Positions 33,540 to 42,415 of a DNA stretch of 64,000 nt are shown piece after piece. Each line of letters opens with the position of its first letter. Position 1 is the first letter of the stretch. The notes beneath the pieces were generated by a model, which did not search any database, was not told where the DNA came from, and saw only the letters and a list, made by a program, of their open reading frames with translations. A program made the translations under genes and the position numbers. The DNA comes from Pedobacter cryoconitis (lineage in GTDB: Bacteria > Bacteroidota > Bacteroidia > Sphingobacteriales > Sphingobacteriaceae): positions 1,440,598 through 1,504,597 of the forward strand of contig JAAAFW010000015.1 of assembly GCA_019352875.1 (NCBI GenBank), read 5' to 3'.

Positions 33540-34808
33540 TTATCTGACTGGTTTTGTGCTACTAAAACCAGATTTTCCATGAAACCATTTAGTGGCCTGC
33601 CCGGTTAACCAGAGATAATAGTCTGAAGTCAATTCATCTTCAATGCCCACGAATTTTAAACCTTGATCTCCATTTAAAGGTAAATCTGCATTTCTGGCAG
33701 TTTTAAATATGGCTGTGCCTTCGTCTATCTCGTCAAACATGGCTACATAAAGCGATTGTGCACCAGCATTTTTTGCACCTGAGATTTGTTGCCAGAGAAA
33801 ATCACCTTTTAATCTCGGAATCGCATTATATATTTTCGGGTCTTTATGCATATTTCCCCAGGTGAATCCCGGAAATACCAACGGTACATAGTCTACGTTA
33901 TTGGTTTTACACCAGGCGATGTCGCCTTTGACTACGTTTTCAGTATAAGTTTTTGCATTATACCTGCCGACAGCCCACGGCATAATGATATCTGCTTTTT
34001 TTATCAGTGCGGGTAATTCGGCTGATGGATCTGTGTCATTGCCTGCAGTTCTCCAGTAATAAGGTACACCTAGCATCACTGACACTTCAGGGCTGGAATT
34101 TTTTAACTGGTCAACAACTTTACTCACATCAGCTATCGTATACTTCCGGTTGTCATTAAATCCTACACCCCAGATCGTTACAAGGGGTTTTCCGTTGTGC
34201 CATAAATAGGTGGGGTTCTCCTTTAAGTCAGCTAATTTGAAAGTTTGCTGCAACTCGTTCCAGTCTTTTACCAGGTAAGCCAGATCTGCACTTGTGCAGC
34301 CGCTTAAATCGTACATTACACTAATTGCCCTTCCGTACTTTTTCGCGGCTTTCAATGCACTTTGAAGTACTTTATTGAAATGTCTTTTACCAGTACCATC
34401 CGCTGATTTGACCTCTCCCAAAAAACGTTGCATATGTACACCATCTATTCCATATTCTTTCATCCATTTAAAATGGATATCTACACTGGATTCGTCGTAA
34501 GGGCTATACAAGAAAGCATCACTGCCATCTTTAAACTTGAATGGTGATTTATACTTCTTTGGATATTCTTTCACATCAGGCCAGAAATCTACATTGGTAC
34601 TACCTGGATAAAAACCATTTCTACCCTTGTAATGATACCAACCTCTTTCTGATCCATCTCCTTCAGCAGCAAACCACCCCTGATAGCCGGCCATAACCAA
34701 ATTGGTGTACGAAGGGTATAAAGGTTTTTGTGTTATGGTGTAAGATGACAGCAGAAGTCCCACGGAAATCAGTTGAATTACTGCAAATAACAGGCTTATT
34801 TTTTTCAT
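33540..34808 (-). CDS. Glycoside hydrolase family 71/99-like secreted protein
   Basis: The 422-residue protein has a hydrophobic N-terminal export segment (SLLFAVIQLISVGLLLSSY) and then VMAGYQGWFAAEGDG, followed by WYHYKGRNGFYPG and DIHFKWMKEYGIDGVHMQRFLGEV. This combination matches the GH71/99-like group, related to endo-alpha-mannosidase and alpha-1,3-glucanase folds. Substrate is uncertain; similar proteins are often labelled xylosidase/arabinosidase without proof. It is the first gene of the unit with GH43, with a 12-bp LacI-type palindrome 158 bases upstream. Confidence 0.82.
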   Translation of the reverse strand: MKKISLLFAVIQLISVGLLLSSYTITQKPLYPSYTNLVMAGYQGWFAAEGDGSERGWYHYKGRNGFYPGSTNVDFWPDVKEYPKKYKSPFKFKDGSDAFLYSPYDESSVDIHFKWMKEYGIDGVHMQRFLGEVKSADGTGKRHFNKVLQSALKAAKKYGRAISVMYDLSGCTSADLAYLVKDWNELQQTFKLADLKENPTYLWHNGKPLVTIWGVGFNDNRKYTIADVSKVVDQLKNSSPEVSVMLGVPYYWRTAGNDTDPSAELPALIKKADIIMPWAVGRYNAKTYTENVVKGDIAWCKTNNVDYVPLVFPGFTWGNMHKDPKIYNAIPRLKGDFLWQQISGAKNAGAQSLYVAMFDEIDEGTAIFKTARNADLPLNGDQGLKFVGIEDELTSDYYLWLTGQATKWFHGKSGFSSTKPVR

Positions 34809-34915
34809 GTTATGTTATATTCTATTACGACATTTTTATTATATAATTTTTGAACGGAGTCAATATCTTAAAACTAACGGTCAGCCTGGGGGAATGGCTT
34901 TTATACTAATCACGA

Positions 34916-34923
34916 TATATTTG
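34916..34923 (+). promoter_or_regulatory. Predicted -7 promoter element toward the sensor-regulator gene
   Basis: TATATTTG is an exact TAnnTTTG match. A transcript starting here would have a leader of about 250 bases before the ATG at 35181 and would pass through the LacI-type palindrome at 34966. Confidence 0.4.
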
Positions 34924-34965
34924 GTTTTATTTTTTTTGGTTATATATATAAATTAGTCGTCTTTC

Positions 34966-34977
34966 GCAATCGATTGC
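34966..34977. promoter_or_regulatory. LacI-type operator candidate
   Basis: GCAATCGATTGC is a perfect 12-bp palindrome with a central CG, the usual form of a LacI-family site. The same core CAATCGATTG occurs 32 bases upstream of the lacI-type gene at 38843-38852, and these are the only two intergenic copies noticed in the window. Confidence 0.7.
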
Positions 34978-35180
34978 ATTCGTGTTCAGAATTGTACCTT
35001 TACTAACGTATAGTTGATCAGCTGATTAGGGATGAATTCGAATGTGTTAACGTAGTTTTCTGTTGTTAATCTTCATAAACTTATTAGCGGGCGATTAATA
35101 AATGCTTAATATTGGATTAACAAGATCGATTTATTTATATTTTTTTTAATAACCGTATTCGAAATGATTTCTTGCTAAAT

Positions 35181-37763
35181 ATGATTTTATTAAAGTATTA
35201 TATATTCTGGGTTTTATTATTACTTACGGGCATACCTGCTGCATACAGCCAGTCATATGGTCTGGGTTTTTCCGGCAATGGGGTAGTGCAGGATAAGAGA
35301 ACCGGACTTGACCTTAGCTTAAAAGAACCGATCTGTTTAGACAAGAATTTTAAATTATCTTTTGACCTCGCATTCATACCTGGCCATACGGATTATTTCG
35401 GGTATATTTTTAGATTAATTGATAAAGAGGAGCGGAACATAGATCTCGTTTACGATATGCGTTTTGAAGAAGATCAACATTTCAAACTAATAGTCGGTAA
35501 CAAGATTTCTGATATCGCTTTTGACATCGATATCAACGATCTATATAAGGTCTGGCACAAAATTCATCTGGAATTTAATGTAGAAAAGAAGATGTTAATG
35601 CTTTCTGTAGACGGGCATTCTTACAAATCAGCTGTTCAGTTGAAAGGCAACTGTTATCAGCTTCTTTTAGGCTCCAATAATTATAAATCTTTCAAAATTA
35701 AAGATGTACCTCCCATGAAGATCAGGGAGGTGAAGATCACGGAAAATAATGAGCTAAGTTATTACTGGCCTTTAGATGAGAAAACCGGGAATAAAGCTGC
35801 GGAAAAGATAAAGGGGAAAAATGGGGGTGTTTCTAATCCAATATGGATTAAGAAACTGCACCATGATTGGGAGCTTGTTAAAGAGTTTGTTATCGCCGGT
35901 GCCGCCAGTGTTGCAATGAACCCAAAGAAGGAAGAGCTCTATGTGGTAGGAGAAGATTCTCTTGGTATTTATAATTTGCTTTTTAATCAGCTGGCCTATC
36001 AGCGTTATGCATCCGGTACTCAGCGTCTGATGCCCGGAAATCAGTCATTATATAATACCGGCGGCGATCGGCTTTTTAATATGTATATGGACCAGGAACT
36101 AGTCACTGATTTTGACTTTAGTGCTGGTAAATGGAGTAGGAAATATATAAGTCCGGATGTAATTACTGTATTCTGGCACCCCAATAAATTTTATTCCAAG
36201 GCTGACAGTTCCATTTACATGATTGGGGGATACGGGCAGTATAAATACAGGAAAACAGTTTTTCGGCATCATTTACCAGACAACCATTGGACTGAAATTC
36301 AAACCTCAGGTAATTTTACACCACGTTATTTATCAGCGCTGGGCGCTACTGACCGCGGTGCTTACATTCTGGGTGGATATGGGAGTGCCACAGGTGAACA
36401 GATCTTGAATCCAAAGAATGTCTATGATCTTAACTTTTATGATGTTAAGAGCCGAACGTTCAGGAAAATATTTGAACTCAAGCCTGCGAGTGAAGACTTT
36501 GCATTCGCGAATTCAATGGTTATTAATGAAAAAGCGAATACTTATTATGCTTTAAAGTTTCCAAATGACCACTACAAATCGTCCCTGCAGCTAATCCAGG
36601 GATCGTTAAGTTCGCCTTCTTACAAACTAGTGGGCAGCAGTATTCCTTATACTTTTCATGACATCAATTCATTTGCAGATTTGTATTATTGTCCTATAAA
36701 TCAAAAATATGTGGCTGTTACGCTTCTTCGCGACGAGAAGAAGAACCAGACTTCGGTAAAAATCTACACGCTATACGGTCCTCCGGAAGGTGCTTCATTG
36801 AGTACAGGGACAAACAGTCAGCATCTCTGGACTGAAATTGCGAAGTATACAATCATTTTGATATTATTGCTGGCAGCGGGCGGTCTTTACATTTATATGC
36901 GTTATAAAAAGCGCAATGCTTTTATGGTAAATGACATTGTCAAAGTGCCTGTGCCAGTATTAACTAACTTAGTTGAAGATAGGACTGATATTTCTGTCTC
37001 TGATAGTAAGACTGCAGTGCCGCAGGAGCCTAAGAAAGGGGAACGGAATACAATTTTTCTTTTCGGTGACATGCAGTTATTTGATAAAAGTGGCGTCGAT
37101 ATCACTAAACTTTTATCGCCTTTGATCAGGGAGCTTTTCCTGGTTGTACTGCTTTATACAATTAAATGGGGCAGGGGTATAAGCTCAGAAAAATTAACAG
37201 AGATATTATGGTTTGATAAACCGGCTGAGCGTGCCAGGAACAACAGATCGGTAAACATTGCCAAGCTGAAAGTGATTTTAGAGAAGATGCAGGGGTGTCA
37301 GATTTCAAAAACCACCGGATACTGGAAAATAGATTTTGATCCGGCACTGGTTAATGTTGATTATCAGGAGTATCTATATATTATCAATAGTAAAAAAGAA
37401 ATCAATAAGAGCCGTTTACAAGAGCTTACCGAATTGATTCATCGGGGCAGCTTCCTGTCAAATGTCGAGTATGACTGGCTGGATGTATTTAAATCTGAAA
37501 TTTCTAACGAAATTATTAATACCTATCTTCTTTACGCATCCACAGTCAAGATTGAAGATGATCCTGAATTCTTAATTAATGTTGCCAATTATATTTTCTA
37601 TTTCGATCCCGTAAACGAAGATGCTATGATCATTAACTGCAAAGCATTGGTTTATTTGGGTAAACATTCTCTGGCAAAAGCCAAATTCGAGAATTTCAGT
37701 AAAGCTTATAAAGCTATTTACGGTGAAGATTTTAAACTAAGTTTTCAGGATATCCTGGAGTAA
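35181..37763 (+). CDS. Membrane-spanning sensor-regulator: LamG/kelch ectodomain with cytoplasmic SARP-like domain
   Basis: The ATG at 35181 gives 860 residues; a TTG at 35172 is possible but less likely. A signal peptide (to about residue 24, ending AAYSQ) precedes a concanavalin/LamG-like domain (about 30-210, ending in YYWPLDEKTGNKAAEKIKG), then kelch-like repeats (about 230-530; IYMIGGYGQ, GAYILGGYG). One transmembrane helix (about 553-573; IILILLLAAGGLYIYM) is followed by RYKKR and a cytoplasmic tail of about 285 residues. That tail has a winged-helix-like segment (about 620-720) and a helical BTAD/TPR-like end (about 740-855), similar to SARP/OmpR-type regulators. It probably senses a polysaccharide fragment outside and controls nearby glycan genes; domain names are by eye. 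Confidence 0.72.
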   Translation: MILLKYYIFWVLLLLTGIPAAYSQSYGLGFSGNGVVQDKRTGLDLSLKEPICLDKNFKLSFDLAFIPGHTDYFGYIFRLIDKEERNIDLVYDMRFEEDQHFKLIVGNKISDIAFDIDINDLYKVWHKIHLEFNVEKKMLMLSVDGHSYKSAVQLKGNCYQLLLGSNNYKSFKIKDVPPMKIREVKITENNELSYYWPLDEKTGNKAAEKIKGKNGGVSNPIWIKKLHHDWELVKEFVIAGAASVAMNPKKEELYVVGEDSLGIYNLLFNQLAYQRYASGTQRLMPGNQSLYNTGGDRLFNMYMDQELVTDFDFSAGKWSRKYISPDVITVFWHPNKFYSKADSSIYMIGGYGQYKYRKTVFRHHLPDNHWTEIQTSGNFTPRYLSALGATDRGAYILGGYGSATGEQILNPKNVYDLNFYDVKSRTFRKIFELKPASEDFAFANSMVINEKANTYYALKFPNDHYKSSLQLIQGSLSSPSYKLVGSSIPYTFHDINSFADLYYCPINQKYVAVTLLRDEKKNQTSVKIYTLYGPPEGASLSTGTNSQHLWTEIAKYTIILILLLAAGGLYIYMRYKKRNAFMVNDIVKVPVPVLTNLVEDRTDISVSDSKTAVPQEPKKGERNTIFLFGDMQLFDKSGVDITKLLSPLIRELFLVVLLYTIKWGRGISSEKLTEILWFDKPAERARNNRSVNIAKLKVILEKMQGCQISKTTGYWKIDFDPALVNVDYQEYLYIINSKKEINKSRLQELTELIHRGSFLSNVEYDWLDVFKSEISNEIINTYLLYASTVKIEDDPEFLINVANYIFYFDPVNEDAMIINCKALVYLGKHSLAKAKFENFSKAYKAIYGEDFKLSFQDILE

Positions 37764-37770
37764 AGACAGC

Positions 37771-38811
37771 TTAAATCTGATTTTTATTTCTGAGTGTCGA
37801 TGACCTGATAATTAATTGAGGCTTTATACTCACTGTTTGTGGGTGACTGCCGTTATCCATAAAATCGATTTCCTGAAAGAATAGGTTAGCTATAGTTTTA
37901 CCCATGCTAACACTGTACTGATCAATAGTGGTTATGGAAGGGCTTGTTATTTCTGTAAATGGTTCATTAGAATAACCGCAAATGCCGAGTTCTTCCGGGA
38001 CTTTTAGTCCTTTTTTCGTTGCTACCTCTAGGACACCTAATGCGGAAAAGTCGGAGGTAGATGCGAAAACTGCATCCGGCGGTTCTGGAAGACTGAGCAG
38101 TTGCCAAGTAGACTCAGCGCCCAGCTCTTTTGTCCATGCATTTTCCTTGATTAGTTCGGGTAGTACAGGGTAATTATGTTTTTTCAAAGCTTTGAGGTAA
38201 CCTTCTTTTCTTTGTCTGAAAATATTGAGATTCTGCGGCCCCTCCAATAGTGCAATTCGTTTGTACCCCTGCTCAATCATGTGACTTACTGCTTCCATTG
38301 ACGCATGTTCATTATCATTTAATACTTTAAAAGTATCCAGGGTGTCTGTAACCCTGTCAAATTGAATAAGAGGGATGCCATGTTCTTTAATGTTTCTCAG
38401 GTGACTGTCGTCTTCAAAATCAGCACAAATAGAGATTGCAATACAGCTTACATGCTGATTGATCAGCGTATTTACGCATTTAATTTCCCGCAGATAAGAT
38501 TCATTGGACTGACAGATGACTAGATTATATCCTTTCTGGTAGGTCACTTCTTCCAGTCCGGCGATAATGTCAGCGAAAAAATTCTGGTTAATGCGGGGAA
38601 CAATTACACCTATAGTCTGATTCTGTCCCTTACGAAGGTTCGAAGCCATACTGTTTTGTTGGTAATTAAGTTCTTTTGCAGTTGCCAGAATTAGTTGCCG
38701 GGTAGCCTCGCTCACATTACTATTGTTACTTAAAGCTCTGGAAACAGACGAAGCATTTAAATTCAGCTTTTTAGCTATATCATAAATAGTTGTTCTTTTC
38801 TGCTTTTTCAT
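37771..38811 (-). CDS. LacI family transcriptional regulator
   Basis: This is a 346-residue regulator with an N-terminal helix-turn-helix (TTIYDIAKKLNLNASSVSRALSN, residues 6-29) and a hinge helix. A periplasmic-binding-protein-like ligand domain follows (about 60-345; QTIGVIVPRINQNFFADII, DAVFASTSDFSALGVLEV). It binds a sugar or sugar-phosphate effector. It converges with the sensor-regulator gene (7-base gap). A palindrome 32 bases upstream of its start and another in front of the GH71/99-like gene suggest autoregulation and control of the glycosidases. Confidence 0.95.
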   Translation of the reverse strand: MKKQKRTTIYDIAKKLNLNASSVSRALSNNSNVSEATRQLILATAKELNYQQNSMASNLRKGQNQTIGVIVPRINQNFFADIIAGLEEVTYQKGYNLVICQSNESYLREIKCVNTLINQHVSCIAISICADFEDDSHLRNIKEHGIPLIQFDRVTDTLDTFKVLNDNEHASMEAVSHMIEQGYKRIALLEGPQNLNIFRQRKEGYLKALKKHNYPVLPELIKENAWTKELGAESTWQLLSLPEPPDAVFASTSDFSALGVLEVATKKGLKVPEELGICGYSNEPFTEITSPSITTIDQYSVSMGKTIANLFFQEIDFMDNGSHPQTVSIKPQLIIRSSTLRNKNQI

Positions 38812-38842
38812 AACGGCGTAAAGATGGCTAAATAATTAGTTA

Positions 38843-38852
38843 CAATCGATTG
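38843..38852. promoter_or_regulatory. LacI-type operator candidate upstream of the regulator gene
   Basis: CAATCGATTG is a perfect 10-bp palindrome (TGCAATCGATTGTA on the minus strand) 32 bases before the LacI start codon. It matches the core of the site at 34966-34977. Confidence 0.7.
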
Positions 38853-39087
38853 CAATTTGTGTTTTTTAACTGTATAAATCAGGGAAATACTGAGAAATAA
38901 TTAGTGAATAATACATCTGCCATCCCACTTATGCTTTGGGATAAAATATTTCAATATATTAAATATAATTACCGCCGGACAATTGATGGTTGTTTTTTGT
39001 AATAAAATTTCATCGAAAAAATATAGCTGGCTTTGTTGCATTTTGATGTTGACAGGAGTTTATCAGCAAAACAATCAACATATAACG

Positions 39088-39801
39088 ATGATGGAAACAA
39101 AAAACTACAAGACCACATTTTTAAAAAAAGGCGTCATAATTTTACTTGCTGTATCTGCGCTTACCGCCTGTAAAAAAAAGGACGATAATACACCGGAGCC
39201 GGATCAGAAAGCAAGACTCGCGATATTGGTATCTTCGCCAGGTGCAGGTGAATTACTATTTTATAATAACGGAAAAAAGACGGCTACCACTAATGCCTTA
39301 AATTTCAATACGGTAATCAATTATTTTGCGGTAGAACCAGGGACCGGTGAATTCGGATTTTCTAAGAAGGACTCCGAAATAATATTCGCAAAAGTGAATT
39401 ATGATCTTAAGGCAGCCACTCACCATTCATTAATCTTCACGGGAAAATTCCCGGAAAGTGAAGTGATTCTGGTAGAAGATGACCGTTCTGCTCCAGCAAC
39501 GGACAAAGCCAAAATACGTTTTGCTAACCTTAGTCCGGATGTACCTGCACTGGATCTATATATGCAGGGTAAAACAGATCCTGGGCTAAGTAATAAAGCA
39601 TTTAAAGCAGTATCAGGATTTGTTAACGTCGACCCGGCAGCAAATCCAAAATTTGAAATAAAAACCGCCGGAGGAACGACTGTGCTGGCAACTCTTGAAA
39701 ATTTCAAGATTGAAAAAGGAAAAATATATACCATTTGGGTAAGAGGATTGATTGATGCAGGCGATGGACCTAAGTTAGGCATAGAAGCAATGACGAATTA
39801 A
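39088..39801 (+). CDS. DUF4397 domain lipoprotein
   Basis: The start at ATG 39088 (or 39091) gives about 237 residues with a lipoprotein signal (FLKKGVIILLAVSALTACKKK); an upstream extension to 38983 has no export logic and is not preferred. The mature protein has two DUF4397-like beta-sandwich repeats, ARLAILVSSPGAGELLFYNNGK near residues 45-65 and AKIRFANLSPDVPALDLYMQGK near 145-165. Such lipoproteins are common in Bacteroidota and have no proven function. It stands alone between the LacI regulator and a convergent endonuclease/exonuclease/phosphatase gene. Confidence 0.82.
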   Translation: MMETKNYKTTFLKKGVIILLAVSALTACKKKDDNTPEPDQKARLAILVSSPGAGELLFYNNGKKTATTNALNFNTVINYFAVEPGTGEFGFSKKDSEIIFAKVNYDLKAATHHSLIFTGKFPESEVILVEDDRSAPATDKAKIRFANLSPDVPALDLYMQGKTDPGLSNKAFKAVSGFVNVDPAANPKFEIKTAGGTTVLATLENFKIEKGKIYTIWVRGLIDAGDGPKLGIEAMTN

Positions 39802-39815
39802 TAACTCTGGTGCGG

Positions 39816-39853
39816 ACAGCAGGGGTGGGAAGAATTCTTCGTTGCCCTGCTGT
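39816..39853. terminator. Bidirectional hairpin between DUF4397 and EEP-family genes
   Basis: The arms ACAGCAGGG and CCCTGCTGT are nested around an inner palindrome GAAGAATTCTTC. It lies between two convergent genes; there is no T-run, so termination is probable but not proven. Confidence 0.6.
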
Positions 39854-39871
39854 ACCTGAATAAAACCTTTG

Positions 39872-40936
39872 TTAAAATACCTCTATTGGTTTTGCCAATT
39901 TCTCGTCTGCGAGCTCCTTGTCTTCCTTGTCTGCAACCGGAGCATCATTGCGGGCTTCTGACTGACTGTCAAATTGAAGATCAGCACACATCGGAAAATG
40001 ATCAGAACCACAGCTCTCCAGCCTCTGAATACTAGTTAAAGTGAAATCTGCAGAACAGAAGATATGGTCTAGTGGGAAACGGAGAAAAAAGTATTTTGCG
40101 TTAAAACTATTGAAGAATCCACGGCCTCTTCTTGGATCTAACAGTCCGCTTATTTTTGAAAAAAGCTCGGTTGTATAACTCCATGCAACATCATTTAAAT
40201 CACCGATTACGATTACAGGCTGATCACATTTTTTTGCTTTTTTTGCAATCATCAGTATCTCTTTATCCCGTTCTGTAGACCTCGGGTTTTCCTGCGGTAC
40301 AGGTGGCTGCGGATGAAGGCAAAAAAGCCTGACCAGCACTCCTGATTTGAGTCTTACGTCAGCTTCCATAGAAGGAATATCATCTTCTACCAGAAAATTT
40401 ACCTGTCCATTTTCCAGTTCAAGTCTCGAATATAATAACATACCGTACGTGTTCTCAAGTGGAATCTTCAATTGATGCGGGTAATCTGTAACAATAGAGT
40501 CCATTTGCTTCTGCCACCATAAATTTGTTTCGACAAGAAGAATAAGATCAGGGTTATATTGCTGTATTAAACGATGATAATCTGCAGCACGCCGATTTTC
40601 CTGATAAACATTCGCTATGAGCAGCCGGATATTATTGTCGCCAGGAGGATTTCTGCTTCCGACAATTTGTTTGCTTCCGAAAATTGTGAAAGGGTATATC
40701 TGGTAGCAGAGATACAATAAATTTAAAAATAGTGCAGCTAATACTATCCAGGTATTGCGATTTTCTGGCATATACAAACCAGTAATTGTCAAGATTACGA
40801 TCAGGTTCAATACCAATTTTTGGAGTCTGGGATATTCAAATACTCGGAAAATCCAGTAATCGTGGCGAATAAGGGGGATCAGGGTAGAGATAATCAGGAA
40901 CAGGCTGAAACAAAGTAAGGGGAAGGGAAGTGACAA
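39872..40936 (-). CDS. Membrane-anchored endonuclease/exonuclease/phosphatase family protein
   Basis: This 354-residue protein begins with a TTG codon at 40936, as an in-frame stop lies two codons upstream and no ATG is near. Two or three N-terminal hydrophobic segments (about 1-20, 40-56 and 63-82) anchor it. The EEP domain (about 105-325) shows IRLLIANVYQENR, DLILLVETNLWW (metal Glu), VIVIGDLNDVAWS (D-x-N) and SDHFPMCADLQF (His-Asp active site). The catalytic face would lie inside or in the periplasm depending on helix number. Members cut DNA, phosphoinositides or other phosphodiesters; the substrate is unknown. Confidence 0.85.
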   Translation of the reverse strand: MSLPFPLLCFSLFLIISTLIPLIRHDYWIFRVFEYPRLQKLVLNLIVILTITGLYMPENRNTWIVLAALFLNLLYLCYQIYPFTIFGSKQIVGSRNPPGDNNIRLLIANVYQENRRAADYHRLIQQYNPDLILLVETNLWWQKQMDSIVTDYPHQLKIPLENTYGMLLYSRLELENGQVNFLVEDDIPSMEADVRLKSGVLVRLFCLHPQPPVPQENPRSTERDKEILMIAKKAKKCDQPVIVIGDLNDVAWSYTTELFSKISGLLDPRRGRGFFNSFNAKYFFLRFPLDHIFCSADFTLTSIQRLESCGSDHFPMCADLQFDSQSEARNDAPVADKEDKELADEKLAKPIEVF

Positions 40937-41050
40937 CGGTTATGATTTAAGTGAAATTATTCCGATTCTAACCAAATAACAGGCCAATTTTTTTTATGAG
41001 GGTTTAGCGAAAAAATATAGGTTTCAGAGATTTTAAAATGGCTTTTGATT

Positions 41051-41058
41051 TATATTTG
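41051..41058 (+). promoter_or_regulatory. Predicted -7 promoter element of the alpha/beta hydrolase gene
   Basis: TATATTTG is an exact match, 36 bases upstream of the ATG at 41095. Confidence 0.55.
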
Positions 41059-41094
41059 CATGGTTGGCATCAGTAGCTTACAGAAGCAAATTAT

Positions 41095-41655
41095 ATGAAT
41101 TCAAAGCGACGGGTTTACATTGTACATGGGTATAGAGCAAAAACATCGGACCATTGGTTTGACTGGCTAAAAAATAAATTAGAGAATGATCAAATAGCTG
41201 TAACTATCCTCGCTATGCCAGATTCAGCTAATCCCCAAAAAGAAGCCTGGCTAAGTTATCTCAAACAACATACTGTTATAACACCTCATACTTATTTCAT
41301 TGCACATTCCCTGGGTTGTGTTGCTACACTTCTGTTTTTAAGCAGATCCGGATATCAGATCAAAGGGGCGATATTACTTTCTGGTTTCCTGAGAGAACTA
41401 CCTGAAATACCTGAACTTGATTCATTTATTGGTGAAAAGATCAATTTCGAAAATATCATTCAACAGATACCAGACAGACTTACAATTGCAGCAGAAGATG
41501 ATTATATTGTTCCCTTTAGCCTGACTGAAGAGTTTGCCAAAGCTATTCAGGCTCCCCTGTTAAAAGTTTCGCAGGGAGGGCATTTTCTTGGCGCAGACAA
41601 TTTCAAAGAGTTCCCTTTATTGTTAACTGAAGCCGCAAAAATGATTAATTCCTAG
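41095..41655 (+). CDS. RBBP9/YdeN-type serine hydrolase (alpha/beta hydrolase)
   Basis: This is a 186-residue cytoplasmic hydrolase of the short RBBP9/YdeN group. The first strand RVYIVHGYRAKTSDHWFDWL is typical, the nucleophile serine lies in AHSLGC near residue 72, the acid is in EDDYIVPF near 141, and the histidine in GGHFLGADN near 162. The substrate is unknown, probably a small ester. It lies 40 bases upstream of a DUF3891 gene in the same direction. Confidence 0.9.
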   Translation: MNSKRRVYIVHGYRAKTSDHWFDWLKNKLENDQIAVTILAMPDSANPQKEAWLSYLKQHTVITPHTYFIAHSLGCVATLLFLSRSGYQIKGAILLSGFLRELPEIPELDSFIGEKINFENIIQQIPDRLTIAAEDDYIVPFSLTEEFAKAIQAPLLKVSQGGHFLGADNFKEFPLLLTEAAKMINS

Positions 41656-41695
41656 GTAAAACAAACCATCAGGGCCTGTATATGTTAGGCAAAAG

Positions 41696-42415
41696 ATGAT
41701 TGTAAATTATACAGAATCTGGCTGGCAGGTTATTACACAACGTTCACATGGTTTACTCGCCGCACAAATTTGTGCGAACTGGAATTTTAATGACCAGTTC
41801 GGCAGCACGTGGATAGAGACATTGACAGCTGTGGCAGAACATGATGACGTTTATAATGAATTTGAAAATGATGATTTGCTAAACGAATATGGCGGACCGG
41901 TCAATTTTAAAATGACTGTTTTCAGAAAAGATTATTGCACACGTTTAATCGAAATGGCTTTGACGAAAAGTTCCTGGATCGCTCTGCTTGTTTCCCGGCA
42001 TATTCAATTTGTACATGGAAGCAATCCTGCTGCTGCTAACTTTATCAAGGGATTGAAAAAACAAGAAAAGGATTGGATCAATACAAGGGGTGTTACCTCA
42101 AAAGAAGTCACAGAAGCCTACTTGCTGCTGCAGTTATGCGACGCTTTTTCTCTATTAATCTGCCAGGGAATAATTCAGCCCGAGCAGCGAAAGATTGAAA
42201 TAAGCATAGGCCCCGGACAAATCAGTTATATGTGTGTGGCAACTGGTATAAACAAATTGCTTGTATCCCCCTGGCCATTTGAAAAAGAGAGTTTCAGGGT
42301 TAGTTTTGAATCCAGAACTCTGCCAAGACTTACTTTTAAGACTGCGGCTGAGTTCCGGAAAGAATTATGGAGTGCAAAAACCGTCGTACACCATTTTATT
42401 ATCAGCTCTTTATGA
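41696..42415 (+). CDS. DUF3891 family protein
   Basis: This 239-residue cytoplasmic protein opens with MIVNYTESGWQVITQRSHGLLAAQICANW and then AVAEHDDVYNE, the His/Asp-rich pattern of the DUF3891 family, which resembles an HD-like helical metal site. No function is established. Its 3' end overlaps the end of the convergent HAD phosphatase gene by 6 bases. Co-transcription with the alpha/beta hydrolase is likely. Confidence 0.85.
   Translation: MIVNYTESGWQVITQRSHGLLAAQICANWNFNDQFGSTWIETLTAVAEHDDVYNEFENDDLLNEYGGPVNFKMTVFRKDYCTRLIEMALTKSSWIALLVSRHIQFVHGSNPAAANFIKGLKKQEKDWINTRGVTSKEVTEAYLLLQLCDAFSLLICQGIIQPEQRKIEISIGPGQISYMCVATGINKLLVSPWPFEKESFRVSFESRTLPRLTFKTAAEFRKELWSAKTVVHHFIISSL

Larger units (their letters stand above)
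34809..35180. other. Divergent intergenic region with operator and promoter candidates
   Basis: This 372-base AT-rich region separates the GH71/99-like gene (minus) from the membrane-spanning regulator (plus). It holds a plus-strand -7 element (34916-34923) and a perfect palindrome (34966-34977), listed separately. No gene was seen in it. Confidence 0.6.

Noticed and set aside
34921..34950. T-run and TA-repeat as a functional element
   Set aside because: It is low-complexity sequence in an AT-rich spacer; nothing beyond composition supports a role.
39090..39180. Single DUF4397 lipoprotein as part of the glycosidase regulon
   Set aside because: No operator palindrome or shared promoter was found upstream, and it is divergent from the LacI gene by a gap with no site other than the LacI one.
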